DNA of 64,000 bases, taken from assembly GCA_958295875.1 (NCBI GenBank), contig OY282379.1, positions 3,625,046 to 3,689,045 of the forward strand. The letters are read 5' to 3'. Positions 9,419-18,753 of the stretch are shown piece after piece. Within the stretch, counting starts at the first letter, position 1. Every line of letters starts with the position of its first letter. The position numbers and the translations under genes were made by a program. The notes under the pieces were generated by a model. The model was given only the letters and a program-made list of their open reading frames with translations. It searched no databases and was not told the origin of the DNA. The stretch is from an uncultured Pseudomonadales bacterium. GTDB taxonomy: Bacteria > Pseudomonadota > Gammaproteobacteria > Pseudomonadales > Azotimanducaceae.

Positions 9419-10596
9419 ATCACGCCTTCGCCCTTGAGCGCATCGATGGCCGCGTCGTCGTAGCCGAGTTCGAGCATGATCTCTCGCGTGTGCTCACCCA
9501 ACGTGGGCGCCCGCCGGCGGATGGAAGTGTCCACCTTTGCCAACTCCACCGGCATGCGCACGAGCGGCGCCGGCGACTCAAGCCCTGGGTAATCCGTTGG
9601 CGACAAGAAGCCACCCTGCAGCACCTGCTCGTTGACGAGGGTTTGCGCCGGCGTCAACACCTCGCCGCAGGGGATGCGCGCCGCATCGAGTTCGCGCATC
9701 GCCTCGGCGGTGGTGCGGCCCTGGGTCCACTCGGCCATGCGCTCACTGATGTCGGCGGCATTGTCGCCCCGCGCTTCGTCCGTCGCATAGCGCGCATCGG
9801 TGAGCCAGCGCTCCTCGCCCATCAGCTTGGCCCAACGCTCGTAGAGCGGCTGGCCAACCACCTGCACCAGAATCCAGCCGTCACTGGTTTGGAAGGCATC
9901 CGACGGGGCGGAGGTTTGGCCGCGATTGCCGGTGGCGACGCGGTTCTTGTTCAGCGCGGCTTGCTCGATGAGCGTGCCGTTGGCGATGGTGAGCGCGGAG
10001 GCCAACAGGCAGCCTTGCACATGCTGCCCGGCGCCGGTTTGCATGCGGTGGACGATGGCGGACAGCGTCGCCACGGTGTTCAGGGCGCCGGTGGTGTAGT
10101 CCACATAGGGGTAGTAGTTCTTCATCGGCGCATCCGCCTCGCCCGTCAAGTGCATGTTGCCGGACATGGCTTGGGCGACGCCGTCGAACCCAACGCGCCG
10201 GCCATAGGGGCCGCTGGCGCCGAAGGCCGTGCTGGTGGTGAGGATGATGTCTGGTTTGATGGCCGAGAGGCTGGCGTAGTCCAAGCCCATGGAGGCCAGC
10301 GTGTCTGGCGGCAGGTTGGCGATCACCACGTCTGCGGTGGCCACCAGCTTGCGGACCACTTCCTGCCCTTGCGGCGTGCGCGGGTTCAGCGTGAAGCCGC
10401 GTTTGTTGCGGTTCAAGGCGAGGAAGCCGCCGCTCTCGCCATCTTCCGTCACCGGGGCGACGTAGCGGTCTTCGCTGCCATGCACCTTCTCTACCCGAAT
10501 GACGTCGGCACCGAGGTCCGCAAGCAACGCGCCGCAGAACGGCCCGGCGATGTAGCGGCCAAAATCGAGCACCCGAATGCCATCTAGAACCGTCAC
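9415..10596 (-). CDS. CoA-transferase family III (CaiB/BaiF)
   Basis: Family III CoA-transferase, 393 aa, moving CoA between carboxylic acids as in formyl-CoA, carnitine and succinyl-CoA transferases. The N-terminus LDGIRVLDFGRYIAGPFCGALLADLGADVIRVE is the hallmark, followed by LNRNKRGFTLNPRTPQG and DVVIANLPPDTLASMGLDY. The exact acid pair cannot be deduced. No operon partner: it ends tail to tail with cfa and starts 118 bases from the glucokinase gene end on the same strand. Confidence 0.88.
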   Translation of the reverse strand: MTVLDGIRVLDFGRYIAGPFCGALLADLGADVIRVEKVHGSEDRYVAPVTEDGESGGFLALNRNKRGFTLNPRTPQGQEVVRKLVATADVVIANLPPDTLASMGLDYASLSAIKPDIILTTSTAFGASGPYGRRVGFDGVAQAMSGNMHLTGEADAPMKNYYPYVDYTTGALNTVATLSAIVHRMQTGAGQHVQGCLLASALTIANGTLIEQAALNKNRVATGNRGQTSAPSDAFQTSDGWILVQVVGQPLYERWAKLMGEERWLTDARYATDEARGDNAADISERMAEWTQGRTTAEAMRELDAARIPCGEVLTPAQTLVNEQVLQGGFLSPTDYPGLESPAPLVRMPVELAKVDTSIRRRAPTLGEHTREIMLELGYDDAAIDALKGEGVI

Positions 10597-10713
10597 GCAA
10601 CCTCCCCATTTGCGGCGCTGAACGCGCCATTATCCGCGGTTTTGGCCGCGTTCTCTAACTGGGCCGCCGCCAAGGTTCGTGATTGAGTGGCTTGCGCCGG
10701 CGCCCGCGGTGGC

Positions 10714-11652
10714 TTACGGCGCGGCGTCTGCCAACAGCCGCCCCGCCCAACGCGCCGCGCCGGCGGCGCCGGCCATCTCATCCATGATGATGGTGGTGGC
10801 GATGTCGCGCGCGTAGTCGCTCATGGCGCCGCGCTCCTCGAAGCGGCGGCGAAACGAGCTGGCGGCGATGAAATCCGCAATGCGTGGCGCGATGCCGCCG
10901 CCCAAGTAGATGCCGCCGTGGGCGCACGCGGTGACGGCGAGGGCCCCGGCGGCATTGCCCAACAAGCCACACCACGTGTCCAACGTCTGATGACACACTG
11001 GATCTTCCATAGTGACCGCGCGCGCGGTCACCTGCGACGGCGTCAGGACCGCCGGGGCGTTGCCCCAGACATGGCACATGGCGCGGTACAGATTGACCAA
11101 GCCAGACCCCGACAGCGCGCCTTCCCACGAGACATAGCCGAGTTCGTCGGACAAGGTGCCGAGCAGTTCGCGCTCCAACGCATCCGCCGGGGCAAGCGGC
11201 GCGTGGCCGCCCTCCGAAGGCCAAACGCGCCCGTCGGCATCGATGAAGGCCATGCCGAGGCCCGTGCCGGGCGCCAACACAGCGCGCGAGCCGCTGGCCG
11301 GGGCGCCCCCCAACCGCATGAGGCGCGCGGCGCCGAGATGGGGCGCCTCGGTGGCGAGGGCTTCCAAATCATTCACCAACGTCAACGCCGGCACCGCCAA
11401 ATCGTTTTGCAGCGCCGCACCGTCGAAGGCGAGGTGGCCGTTGGTGAGCCGCGCAGCGCCGTCCACCACCGGGCCAGCCACCGCCACGCACACCGCCTGC
11501 GGCGTGGCTTCGCCCAAGGCCGCCTGCAGCAGGCCAAGCGCCGTTGAGCAATCCGCAGTGGGAAACGGCTCGCGAGCGATGCGGCGGCTGCCCTGCACGA
11601 TCAAGGCACGGGTGTGGGTGGCGCCGACGTCCACTCCTGCAACGATGCTCAC
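10714..11652 (-). CDS. glk: Glucokinase
   Basis: ATP-dependent glucokinase of the proteobacterial Glk family, 312 aa, phosphorylating glucose to glucose-6-phosphate in the cytoplasm. Seen: phosphate-1 motif VDVGATHTRALIV at the N-terminus, LVNDLEALA, the adenosine/phosphate region APGTGLGMAFID, EGGHAPLAP, and LSGSGLVNLYRAM, all typical of E. coli-type Glk rather than ROK kinases. I start at the GTG at 11652, which places the conserved GVDVGAT strand near residue 6; an upstream in-frame ATG at 11760 would add 36 residues unlike the family. Confidence 0.85.
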   Translation of the reverse strand: MSIVAGVDVGATHTRALIVQGSRRIAREPFPTADCSTALGLLQAALGEATPQAVCVAVAGPVVDGAARLTNGHLAFDGAALQNDLAVPALTLVNDLEALATEAPHLGAARLMRLGGAPASGSRAVLAPGTGLGMAFIDADGRVWPSEGGHAPLAPADALERELLGTLSDELGYVSWEGALSGSGLVNLYRAMCHVWGNAPAVLTPSQVTARAVTMEDPVCHQTLDTWCGLLGNAAGALAVTACAHGGIYLGGGIAPRIADFIAASSFRRRFEERGAMSDYARDIATTIIMDEMAGAAGAARWAGRLLADAAP

Positions 11653-11888
11653 GGCCAAGCCCGATTCCGGCTCAGCACTCGCGGGTGTCGGCGGCGCCCA
11701 TGAGGCGGCACCGCAGATGCGCCGGGCCCGCGTTATGGATGGGCATTGCCATCGCAGCATTGTCCTTGACTAGCGTGGCGATTGCGAACGGCCACGACCG
11801 TTCGTCAAGCCCGCGGTTGGCCGCGGCCAGCCGCGCGTCCGTTGCAACACTGCCAGGCACCGCGCCGCTTCCCTTAGACTAGCTGGAT

Positions 11889-13058
11889 ATGGCCAAGACC
11901 AGCCAAACCCTCATCTTTTGCTTCGACGGCACCGGCAACGAACCGAGCGACGCTGAACAGTTCAAGGAAGACGAGAGCGTCACCAACATCCTGAAGCTGC
12001 ACCTGATGCTGGGCGGCGGGCTGACGGACGACGCTGCGCCCATCACCACGCCCTCGGGGCGGCGGCAACGCTCCTTCTATTACAACGGCATCGGCACCTT
12101 GGGAGCGGGCGGCCGCATTCCTTTCGTCGGCACTCTCTACAAGGCCGCCCGCCGAGCGATGAACGAGATCTTCGCACCGACGTGGGGCGATGCCAGCGAC
12201 ATTTTGGAGGACGCGAAGGCGAATTTGGCGCAAGCTGACTGTGGCCCCGACGACAAGCTAATCGTCTTCGGCTACAGCCGCGGCGCCGCGCTCGCCCGCA
12301 AGTTCGCAAGCCTCGTCCTTCAGGAGCGCGAAGACTGCGCCGTCGCGTTCCTCGGCGTGTTCGACACGGTGGCGGCGATGGGCGGCATCCATCGCAAGGG
12401 GGAACGCATCAGCAGCGATGTCGTGTTCGAGAACGGCACTTTGCACGCCGGCATCAAACGGGCTGTGCATCTCCTCGCGCTCGACGAGGACCGAGTGCCG
12501 TTCACGCCAACGCTTATGAACAAGGACGCAGACGAGCCGCGCCGCATCCTCGAGGTGTGGTTCCCAGGCGTTCATGGCGATGTCGGCGGCGGCTATTGGC
12601 AGGATGGGCTCTCGGACGTGGCCCTTGAGTTCATGATCGCCGAATGCCGCGGGGCGCTGGCGGAGGATGTGCGGATCGCCAGCGCCGACGAAGACATTGC
12701 GGCGCACTTGGGCCAGCAGAAAGACGATCTGGCCGCGCTTGATGTTGACGACATCGCGCTGCACCCACTCGTTCACGGCCCACTGCATGCCCACACCGGC
12801 ATCGCGGCGGACGTCATGGAGCGGGCGGTGCGCTCAGTGCATGTGAGCGACGGCGATGATCCGAGCGACGATGGGAACGATCTACCCCTCGTCCATGCGT
12901 CCGTCGCTGAACGTTTCACCACGGTGTCGGACTACCGCCCACCGGCGCTGAGGGGCTTGAAGTTCCGGCTCACCGCTGCCTCTGGCGGCGTGACCGGGCC
13001 GCTGCGGGGCATCGCCGACCTCCGCCGGCATGCTCAACAAGGCGCCAAGACGGCGTGA
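11889..13058 (+). CDS. DUF2235 alpha/beta-hydrolase-like protein
   Basis: Member of the DUF2235 family, 389 aa. The opening strand LIFCFDGTGNEPSDAEQF and the nucleophile elbow GYSRG (residues 128-132, Ser130) with ARKFASLVL and FLGVFDTVAAMG are the family signature. DUF2235 proteins are predicted serine hydrolases, some serving as phospholipase effectors; the role here is unknown. No signal peptide or type VI secretion neighbour is visible. The gene is single between divergent and convergent neighbours and has only a weak ribosome-binding site. Confidence 0.82.
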   Translation: MAKTSQTLIFCFDGTGNEPSDAEQFKEDESVTNILKLHLMLGGGLTDDAAPITTPSGRRQRSFYYNGIGTLGAGGRIPFVGTLYKAARRAMNEIFAPTWGDASDILEDAKANLAQADCGPDDKLIVFGYSRGAALARKFASLVLQEREDCAVAFLGVFDTVAAMGGIHRKGERISSDVVFENGTLHAGIKRAVHLLALDEDRVPFTPTLMNKDADEPRRILEVWFPGVHGDVGGGYWQDGLSDVALEFMIAECRGALAEDVRIASADEDIAAHLGQQKDDLAALDVDDIALHPLVHGPLHAHTGIAADVMERAVRSVHVSDGDDPSDDGNDLPLVHASVAERFTTVSDYRPPALRGLKFRLTAASGGVTGPLRGIADLRRHAQQGAKTA

Positions 13059-13114
13059 ACGACAGTGCGGCCCCGGCCTCGGGGGCCGTCAGCCAGCTCT
13101 ACCCTTCCAGACGC

Positions 13115-14038
13115 TCAGCGTTCCAACGCAGTCAGAAACGCCCACACCCCATCCGCGCCCTGCCCGGCGATGGCGGCGCCGAGCCGGGCTTGCCACTCGC
13201 TTTCGGCGCCGTGCTCGTCTCGCCACGCCCAGAGGCGGCGGGTGAAGTGATGCAACGTGTGCTCGTGGGTGAACCCCATCGCGCCATGCACCTGATGCGC
13301 CATCTCCGCGACGACGCCAGCGGCTTCGCCGACCCGCGCCTTGGCCGCGGCAACTTGGAAGGGAAAGTCCGGCGCGGCGACGGCTTCGACGGCGCCATCG
13401 GTGGCGCGTTGCGCGGCTGCCGCCTCCGAGGCGAGCACGGCCAAGCCTTGCTGCACGGCCTGAAAGCCGGCGATTGGCCGCCCGAATTGCCGCCGCTCGC
13501 CGGCGTAAGCCACAGATAGTTCCAAGAGCCGCGCCATCGCGCCAGCCATGAGCGCGGCGCGGGACAGCGCGAGGAGGTCCTCAAGCCCGGACACCTCGAC
13601 TGTCTCAGCCGCTCGGTCGCCGCCGATGATGCGGTCGCGCGGTTCGCCGGCAAGGTTGGCGCGTTCCTCCACCTCGAACCCCGTCACCACATGGCCACTC
13701 TCGCCCAAGACCACCCGCGTAGCGCGGCGCCCCCAAGGCGCGATGCCGCCGATGGCGATGGTGGTGAGGCCCGCCCCGGCGTCGCCGATGAGGCGGTTCG
13801 CCAGCAGCGTTTCGGCCAGCGGCAGCGGTGCGGCGTGGCGCCCGGCGAGTGCCAGCAGACCGAACAAGTCACCCAAGCCAGAACCGGAAGCGACGCTGCC
13901 AGTTTCATGCAGCCCGGCGCCGGACAACGCCTCCCAAAGCTCGGCTGGGAATTGGCCCGCCTCGGCGGCATCCAGCGTCGCCTTGTCGCAGTGGTCGCGC
14001 AGGATGCGTTCCGCGACATCCGCGATGAGTGCGTCCAT
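13115..14038 (-). CDS. Acyl-CoA dehydrogenase family protein (short subunit)
   Basis: Acyl-CoA dehydrogenase-like protein, 307 aa, shorter than the usual 380. It keeps the C-terminal helical bundle (VAYAGERRQFGRPIAGFQAVQQGLA) and HQVHGAMGFTHEHTLHHFTRRLWAW, but the middle beta domain is reduced. Its ATG overlaps the stop of the upstream full-length dehydrogenase (ATGA), so both are made together. Such long/short pairs form heteromeric FAD dehydrogenases in steroid and some branched acyl-CoA pathways; heteromer formation here is inference. The start at 14038 is the one coupled to the upstream stop. Confidence 0.82.
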   Translation of the reverse strand: MDALIADVAERILRDHCDKATLDAAEAGQFPAELWEALSGAGLHETGSVASGSGLGDLFGLLALAGRHAAPLPLAETLLANRLIGDAGAGLTTIAIGGIAPWGRRATRVVLGESGHVVTGFEVEERANLAGEPRDRIIGGDRAAETVEVSGLEDLLALSRAALMAGAMARLLELSVAYAGERRQFGRPIAGFQAVQQGLAVLASEAAAAQRATDGAVEAVAAPDFPFQVAAAKARVGEAAGVVAEMAHQVHGAMGFTHEHTLHHFTRRLWAWRDEHGAESEWQARLGAAIAGQGADGVWAFLTALER

Positions 14039-15186
14039 CAGCGCAGCCCAAGCCCACGGGCGATGACACCGCGCAGAATCTCCCGGGTGCCGCCGCGCAG
14101 GGTGAACGATGGCGCGGCCAGGAGCGTTTGCTGGAACGAACGCTGCAAGCGCTCGTCCTGCGCCGACGCGCCCAGCGCCGGCCCAGCCAGGCGCAGCCAC
14201 TCCGGCACCAGCTTCTCGAAGTCGTTCCCCAACGCCTTCACCAACGCGGCCTCAAGGGCCGGGTCCTTGCCTTCCTGCAACATGCCGGCCACAGACATGG
14301 ACATCTTCCGGAGCGTCATGATGTGGCTCGCGATGCGTCCAATCAGCGCCGCCGTCGCCCGGTCTGGCTGCGGCCCAGCCGCGCGGATGAACTCCACAAA
14401 CAGCCGAAAGGCGGACAGAAACCGCTCCGGGCCGCTGCGTTCGTACGCGAGTTCGCTCGTTACCTGCTGCCAGCCGTTGCCGGCGACGCCAACCAAGTTC
14501 TCGCGCGGCACGGGGCAATCCTGAAAGACGACCTCGTTGAAGTCCTCGCCGCCGGCAATGTTGCGGATGGGGCGCACGGCGATGCCAGGGCCGTGCAGGT
14601 CGATGATGAATTGCGACAGCCCGGCGTGGCGGTTTTCGCTGGGCGGGGCTGTGCGCGCCAGCACGATGATGTAGTGGTTGCGTTGCGCGTCCGTCGTCCA
14701 CACCTTGACGCCGTTCACCAGCCAACCGTCCGCCGTCTCCTCGGCGCGGGTGCGCACGGAGGCAAGGTCTGAACCCGTGTCTGGCTCGCTCATGCCGATG
14801 GAGAAGTACGTCTCGCCCCGCACCACGCCCGGCAGATAGCGTCGCCGTTGCGCACCACTGCCATAGCGCAACAGCAACGGGCCACTTTGCCGGTCTGCAA
14901 TCCAATGCGCGCTCACCGGCGCCCCGGCGGCAAGCAGCTCTTCCGTGACGACGTAGCGCTCGAAGAATGACCGCGCCTGGCCGCCGTACTCCACCGGCCA
15001 AGTCATGCCAATCCAGCCGCGTTCGCCAAGTTTGCGCGAGAACTCCGGACTATGGCCTTGGTTGAAGTCTGAGTTCGGCAGATAACCCGTGGGCAGGTGC
15101 TCGGCGACGAACGCCCGCACGGCGTCGCGCAGGCCTTCGGCGGCCTCCGGCAGCCGCACCGGATCGAATGTCAGCCCTTGGAACAT
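14038..15186 (-). CDS. Acyl-CoA dehydrogenase (long subunit)
   Basis: FAD-dependent acyl-CoA dehydrogenase, 382 aa, catalysing alpha-beta desaturation of an acyl-CoA. Family marks: GERGWIGMTWPVEYGG, MSEPDTGSDLASVRTRAEE (substrate/flavin loop), VNGVKVWTTDAQ, and YERSGPERFLSAFRLF. It is first of a two-gene operon with the short homologue at 13115. Substrate is unknown; the pair resembles heteromeric dehydrogenases acting on bulky CoA esters. Start ATG at 15186 gives MFQGLTFDPVRLPEA with normal family length. Confidence 0.87.
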   Translation of the reverse strand: MFQGLTFDPVRLPEAAEGLRDAVRAFVAEHLPTGYLPNSDFNQGHSPEFSRKLGERGWIGMTWPVEYGGQARSFFERYVVTEELLAAGAPVSAHWIADRQSGPLLLRYGSGAQRRRYLPGVVRGETYFSIGMSEPDTGSDLASVRTRAEETADGWLVNGVKVWTTDAQRNHYIIVLARTAPPSENRHAGLSQFIIDLHGPGIAVRPIRNIAGGEDFNEVVFQDCPVPRENLVGVAGNGWQQVTSELAYERSGPERFLSAFRLFVEFIRAAGPQPDRATAALIGRIASHIMTLRKMSMSVAGMLQEGKDPALEAALVKALGNDFEKLVPEWLRLAGPALGASAQDERLQRSFQQTLLAAPSFTLRGGTREILRGVIARGLGLR

Positions 15187-15400
15187 GGCTCAAGCGTCCC
15201 GACAACCCGCTGTGCGCGCCATGCCGGCAAACCAGCGGCGGGGCGCGTTGGATTCAGGAGTGCGCCGCGATTGCGCGTAGCGGCCGGCATGGCGGCATTT
15301 TGCCATACACGCGGTGTGGCTCATTTCGGCAGCGGCCGCCACGCACCGCCCACGAGCGCCGCCGCGCCCGCCGCCCCCGCCCTTCCAGTAAGATGCGGGC

Positions 15401-15805
15401 ATGGAGGCAGCCAGTGCGGCCCGACTAAAGGCGCGGTTCGCGCCAATTCTCGACGAGGTGGAGCGCCGCGCCGGCGTCGCTGGCGCGTTCGTGGACAAAG
15501 ACGCCTACCGCATCCTGCTCGCCACCGTGTGGGCGAACATCGTGATGCACCCAGACGAGGCTGGCATCGCGGAAAGTGATTTGGAGGCGGCGCACAACAT
15601 TCTCAATGAACGCGCCACGGCCATCCTTGGCACGGAGGACGCCATCAAGGATTGCTTTCGCTTCGTGAACAGCAACGCCGGCCAAGCGGCCATGGAGCGC
15701 ACCCGCATCAACCAAACGCACAAAGACCTGCTGCTCTATTTCGCGTCGATGATCCTGGACCCAGCGCGCCACCAGAAGATGATGCAGGCAGTGCGGGAGC
15801 AGTGA
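15401..15805 (+). CDS. Hypothetical protein, 134 aa
   Basis: Soluble, mainly helical protein that I do not recognise. It has no signal peptide, membrane segment or cysteine cluster. It runs from ATG at 15401 to TGA and lies alone between the divergently transcribed dehydrogenase operon and convergent bepA. Composition and codon use match the chromosome around it, so it is likely a genuine conserved hypothetical gene. Confidence 0.6.
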   Translation: MEAASAARLKARFAPILDEVERRAGVAGAFVDKDAYRILLATVWANIVMHPDEAGIAESDLEAAHNILNERATAILGTEDAIKDCFRFVNSNAGQAAMERTRINQTHKDLLLYFASMILDPARHQKMMQAVREQ

Positions 15806-15853
15806 TGCCTTGGCTTGGGCGCTTATGCCTAAGGACTCCCGACCAGCGCCTGC

Positions 15854-17275
15854 TCAGCTCTTCAGCCCTTCCAACTCCGTTCGCAAGTCCAGAATGCGTT
15901 GCGTGAGCCGCGCCATCAGGGCGCCCTTGCCTTCCCCCACCAAGCCGCGGGCGTATTCAAGGTGCTGGATGGCGTTCTGATAGGCGCCGTGCAGGGCGAA
16001 GTACTCAGCGCGGGCGCGGTGGACGCCCACGATGTCCCCTGCAAGCCCGGCAATCTCTGCCAGTTCGCGCCAGATGTCCGTGTCGTCTGGATGCACCCGG
16101 CTCTGCCGCAAGAGCACTTCTTGGGCTGCGCCGTTGCGTCCGGCGCCGGCCAACGCCCGCGCATAGAGCATGGCCAGCGGTTGATTGTCTGGATTGATCA
16201 CCAACTGGTGCGAGAGCAGCCCGATGGCGCGCTCGTGCTGTTCGCCTTCTATCAACGCTTCCGCGTAAGAGGCGGTCAACAAGATGCTGCGTGGGTTCGC
16301 CTCGTGCAGCGCCCGCATGTCGATGATCGCCTCCAAGTGCTCACCGGCACGGGAGCGGGCGAGCGCCAGCCGATACGCTCCCACCGCGCCGCCAGCGTCC
16401 GCATGGCGGGCCTCCGTCAACGCCCGATTAGGCGTCGGCGCAAAGTGAACCAATGCCCGCGCGCGCATCAACTGATAGTCCCGCGAGCCGGCAGCGGCCC
16501 GCACCCCGTATTCCGCCGCCTGATTGCGGGCATCGGCGATGCGCGTCTCCGTCACCGGATGCGTGAGCAGGAACTCTGGCGGCCGCTCGGTGAAGCGGAA
16601 GGCGCGTTGCATGCGCTCGAACATGCGCGCCATGCCGTCTGGGTCATGCCCGGCGCGCGCCAGCGTGTTGAGGCCGATGCGGTCTGCCTCTTGCTCGCGG
16701 GTGCGGCTGTAGCGCAACTGGCTTTGCATCGCCGCCGCCTGCGTGCCCATGATGGCGGCCATCCCGGCATCGCTGCCCCCTGCCGCGGCCAGCGCGACGC
16801 CGGCGATCATCCCCAACAGCATCGGCAGCGTCGTCCGCCGCTGCGCCTCGATGCCGCGCGCAAAGTGCCGCTGGCTCAGATGCGCGAGCTCGTGCGCGAT
16901 GACCGAGGCGTACTCGTGAATGTCCGCCGCATGCACCAAGAGACCGAGATTGATGCCAACCACGCCGCCCGGCGCCGCGAATGCGTTGATCTCCTCACTG
17001 TCGATGAGCAGCGGCGACACCACCGCTTCCTTGAGCTCCGAGTGCTGCGCAATCTGGAAGAGCTGCGTCGCAACGTAGTACTTCAGCACCTCGTCTGCGA
17101 CGGTGGGCACCTGCGAACGTAGCTGCTTGAGGAACATCTTGCCCAAGCGCTTCTCTGTTTCCGGGGAAACGATGGCGGAGGAAGCGTCGCCGAGCTCCGG
17201 CAGCGCCTCTGGCTCGGCACCCCAAGCCGCCCCAGCCGTGAGGGCGAACGCCAAGACGAAAGCCGCGCTGCGCAT
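15854..17275 (-). CDS. bepA: Periplasmic M48 metalloprotease / chaperone BepA
   Basis: BepA (YfgC)-type outer-membrane quality-control protease, 473 aa: it assists LptD and other barrel assembly and degrades stalled substrates in the periplasm. A signal peptide covers about residues 1-20. The zinc motif HELAH is at 128-132, with the third ligand in REQEADRIGL near 195. After about residue 270 the sequence is helical TPR-like repeats, as expected. The chromosome also encodes BamC nearby, consistent with envelope biogenesis. The upstream region on this strand is a purine-rich tract. Confidence 0.88.
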   Translation of the reverse strand: MRSAAFVLAFALTAGAAWGAEPEALPELGDASSAIVSPETEKRLGKMFLKQLRSQVPTVADEVLKYYVATQLFQIAQHSELKEAVVSPLLIDSEEINAFAAPGGVVGINLGLLVHAADIHEYASVIAHELAHLSQRHFARGIEAQRRTTLPMLLGMIAGVALAAAGGSDAGMAAIMGTQAAAMQSQLRYSRTREQEADRIGLNTLARAGHDPDGMARMFERMQRAFRFTERPPEFLLTHPVTETRIADARNQAAEYGVRAAAGSRDYQLMRARALVHFAPTPNRALTEARHADAGGAVGAYRLALARSRAGEHLEAIIDMRALHEANPRSILLTASYAEALIEGEQHERAIGLLSHQLVINPDNQPLAMLYARALAGAGRNGAAQEVLLRQSRVHPDDTDIWRELAEIAGLAGDIVGVHRARAEYFALHGAYQNAIQHLEYARGLVGEGKGALMARLTQRILDLRTELEGLKS

Positions 17276-17310
17276 GACTTGGCATCATAGCGGAAAGCCG
17301 CAGCCCATCG

Positions 17311-17349
17311 CCCTCCCCTTCCCCTACCTCCCTCTCTCCTTTCCTCTCC
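17311..17349. repeat. Homopyrimidine tract between bepA and tusA
   Basis: Thirty-nine bases that are C or T except one A at 17326 on the + strand. It lies in the short divergent spacer between bepA and tusA, so it is part of the leader of one or both. Its function is not evident. Confidence 0.6.
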
Positions 17350-17416
17350 GCAAAATGCCCCGACCCCTTCCCCCGATACGCCTCGGCCTAGCCCAAGCTG
17401 CTATCCTGCCACCTTG

Positions 17417-17650
17417 ATGGAGGAAGAAACTGTCGTCGACGCCAGCGGCCTCAATTGCCCGATGCCGCTGCTCAAAGCCAAGCAGGCGCTGAACGGGTTG
17501 CCCGGCGGCGCGCTGCTGCGCGTACATGCCACAGACCCAGGCTCCGTGCGGGATTTCGAGACCTTCGCCCGGCAAAGCGGCAACACCCTGCTCGAATCGC
17601 AGCAGGGCGAGGGCACCTACTCCTACCTGTTGCGAAAACGGCAAGACTGA
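17417..17650 (+). CDS. tusA: TusA-family sulfurtransferase
   Basis: Small sulfur-carrier protein, 77 aa, of the TusA/SirA family, which relays persulfide sulfur to tRNA thiolation or other acceptors. The CPMPLLKAK motif (Cys14 as the persulfide carrier) follows ASGLN, as in the family. I prefer ATG at 17417; a TTG one codon upstream is possible. The next gene starts five bases after its stop, a neighbour pair (TusA then AI-2E-type exporter) found in many gammaproteobacteria. The symbol is by family; paralogous TusA-like proteins exist. Confidence 0.8.
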   Translation: MEEETVVDASGLNCPMPLLKAKQALNGLPGGALLRVHATDPGSVRDFETFARQSGNTLLESQQGEGTYSYLLRKRQD

Positions 17651-17655
17651 CGCCG

Positions 17656-18735
17656 GTGCGGTTCCTTGAAGTCATCAGCGGCTGGATCAATGACTACTTC
17701 TCCAACGAGGAGGCCATCTATCTAGTCGTCCTGCTCGGCGTTGCCTTCGGGGTGCTCATCGCCTTCGGCGCAGTGTTGGCGCCCATCCTCGCCGGCCTCG
17801 TGCTGGCGTTCCTGCTGCAAGCCATCGTCGCCCGCTTGGAGCGTTGGCGCATGCCGCATTTGGTGGCCGTGTGGCTCGTCTTCCTGTTCTTCATCGGCAG
17901 CGCCATCACCGTCGTGGTGGTGGTGGCGCCGCTCTTGTGGCGGCAACTGTCAGACTCGCTGGCGGCGATGCCCGATCTCATCGAACGGCTGCGGGCGGCC
18001 CTTGCGGATTTCGCCGGGGGGCAGCCAGGGCTTTTCTCGCCAGCCGTGGTGGATAGTTGGCTGATCACGTTGAACGCGCAATTGACGGATTTGGGCGGGA
18101 CGGCGCTGCAGGGGTTGGTGGCCCAGGTGCCCAACGTGTTTGCCGTCGTCATCTATTTGATCTTGCTGCCAATATCCGTCTTCTTCTTTCTGAAGGATCG
18201 GCATCGGCTGATCGCTTGGGTGGTCGCCTTGCTGCCAGACCGGCGCCCGTTGTTGAACCGGGTGGGGCGGGAGATGAACGTGCAGATCGCCAACTACGTG
18301 CGCGGCAAGTTCATGGAAATCCTCATCGTTGGCAGCGCGAGCTTCATCGTCTTTGCCCTTTTGGGGCTCAACTACGCGGCGCTGCTGGGGCTGTTGGTGG
18401 GCGTTTCCGTGCTGGTGCCGTTCCTTGGCGCCGCGGTGGTCACCGTGCCGGTCGCCGCAGTCGCGTTCCTGCAGTGGGGCTGGTCATGGGACTTCGCTTG
18501 GCTGATGGCCGCCTACGGCCTCATCCAAGCCTTGGACGGCAACGTGCTGGTGCCAGTGCTCTTTTCCGAAGCGAACGACTTGCACCCCATCGTCATCATC
18601 ATCGCCGTGCTTGCCTTCGGTGGTTTGTGGGGCTTCTGGGGCGTGTTCTTCGCGATTCCCCTCGCCACGCTCGTCAAAGCCATCTTCGCCGCTTGGCCAA
18701 GCCGCGCCACCACGCTGCCACAGCCGGAGACGTGA
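17656..18735 (+). CDS. AI-2E family transporter (PerM/TqsA-like)
   Basis: Polytopic inner-membrane protein, 359 aa, of the AI-2E exporter family. Hydrophobic segments occur near residues 20-75 in two to three helices, then about 150-180 and a dense group from about 215 to 345, with the family layout of a long soluble loop in the middle. The tail motif GFWGVFFAIPLATLVKAI is characteristic. Family members export autoinducer-2, indole or act as Na+/H+ antiporters; which applies here is unknown. I start at GTG 17656, immediately after tusA. Confidence 0.83.
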   Translation: MRFLEVISGWINDYFSNEEAIYLVVLLGVAFGVLIAFGAVLAPILAGLVLAFLLQAIVARLERWRMPHLVAVWLVFLFFIGSAITVVVVVAPLLWRQLSDSLAAMPDLIERLRAALADFAGGQPGLFSPAVVDSWLITLNAQLTDLGGTALQGLVAQVPNVFAVVIYLILLPISVFFFLKDRHRLIAWVVALLPDRRPLLNRVGREMNVQIANYVRGKFMEILIVGSASFIVFALLGLNYAALLGLLVGVSVLVPFLGAAVVTVPVAAVAFLQWGWSWDFAWLMAAYGLIQALDGNVLVPVLFSEANDLHPIVIIIAVLAFGGLWGFWGVFFAIPLATLVKAIFAAWPSRATTLPQPET

Positions 18736-18753
18736 GACCAATCCAGCTCGCGA

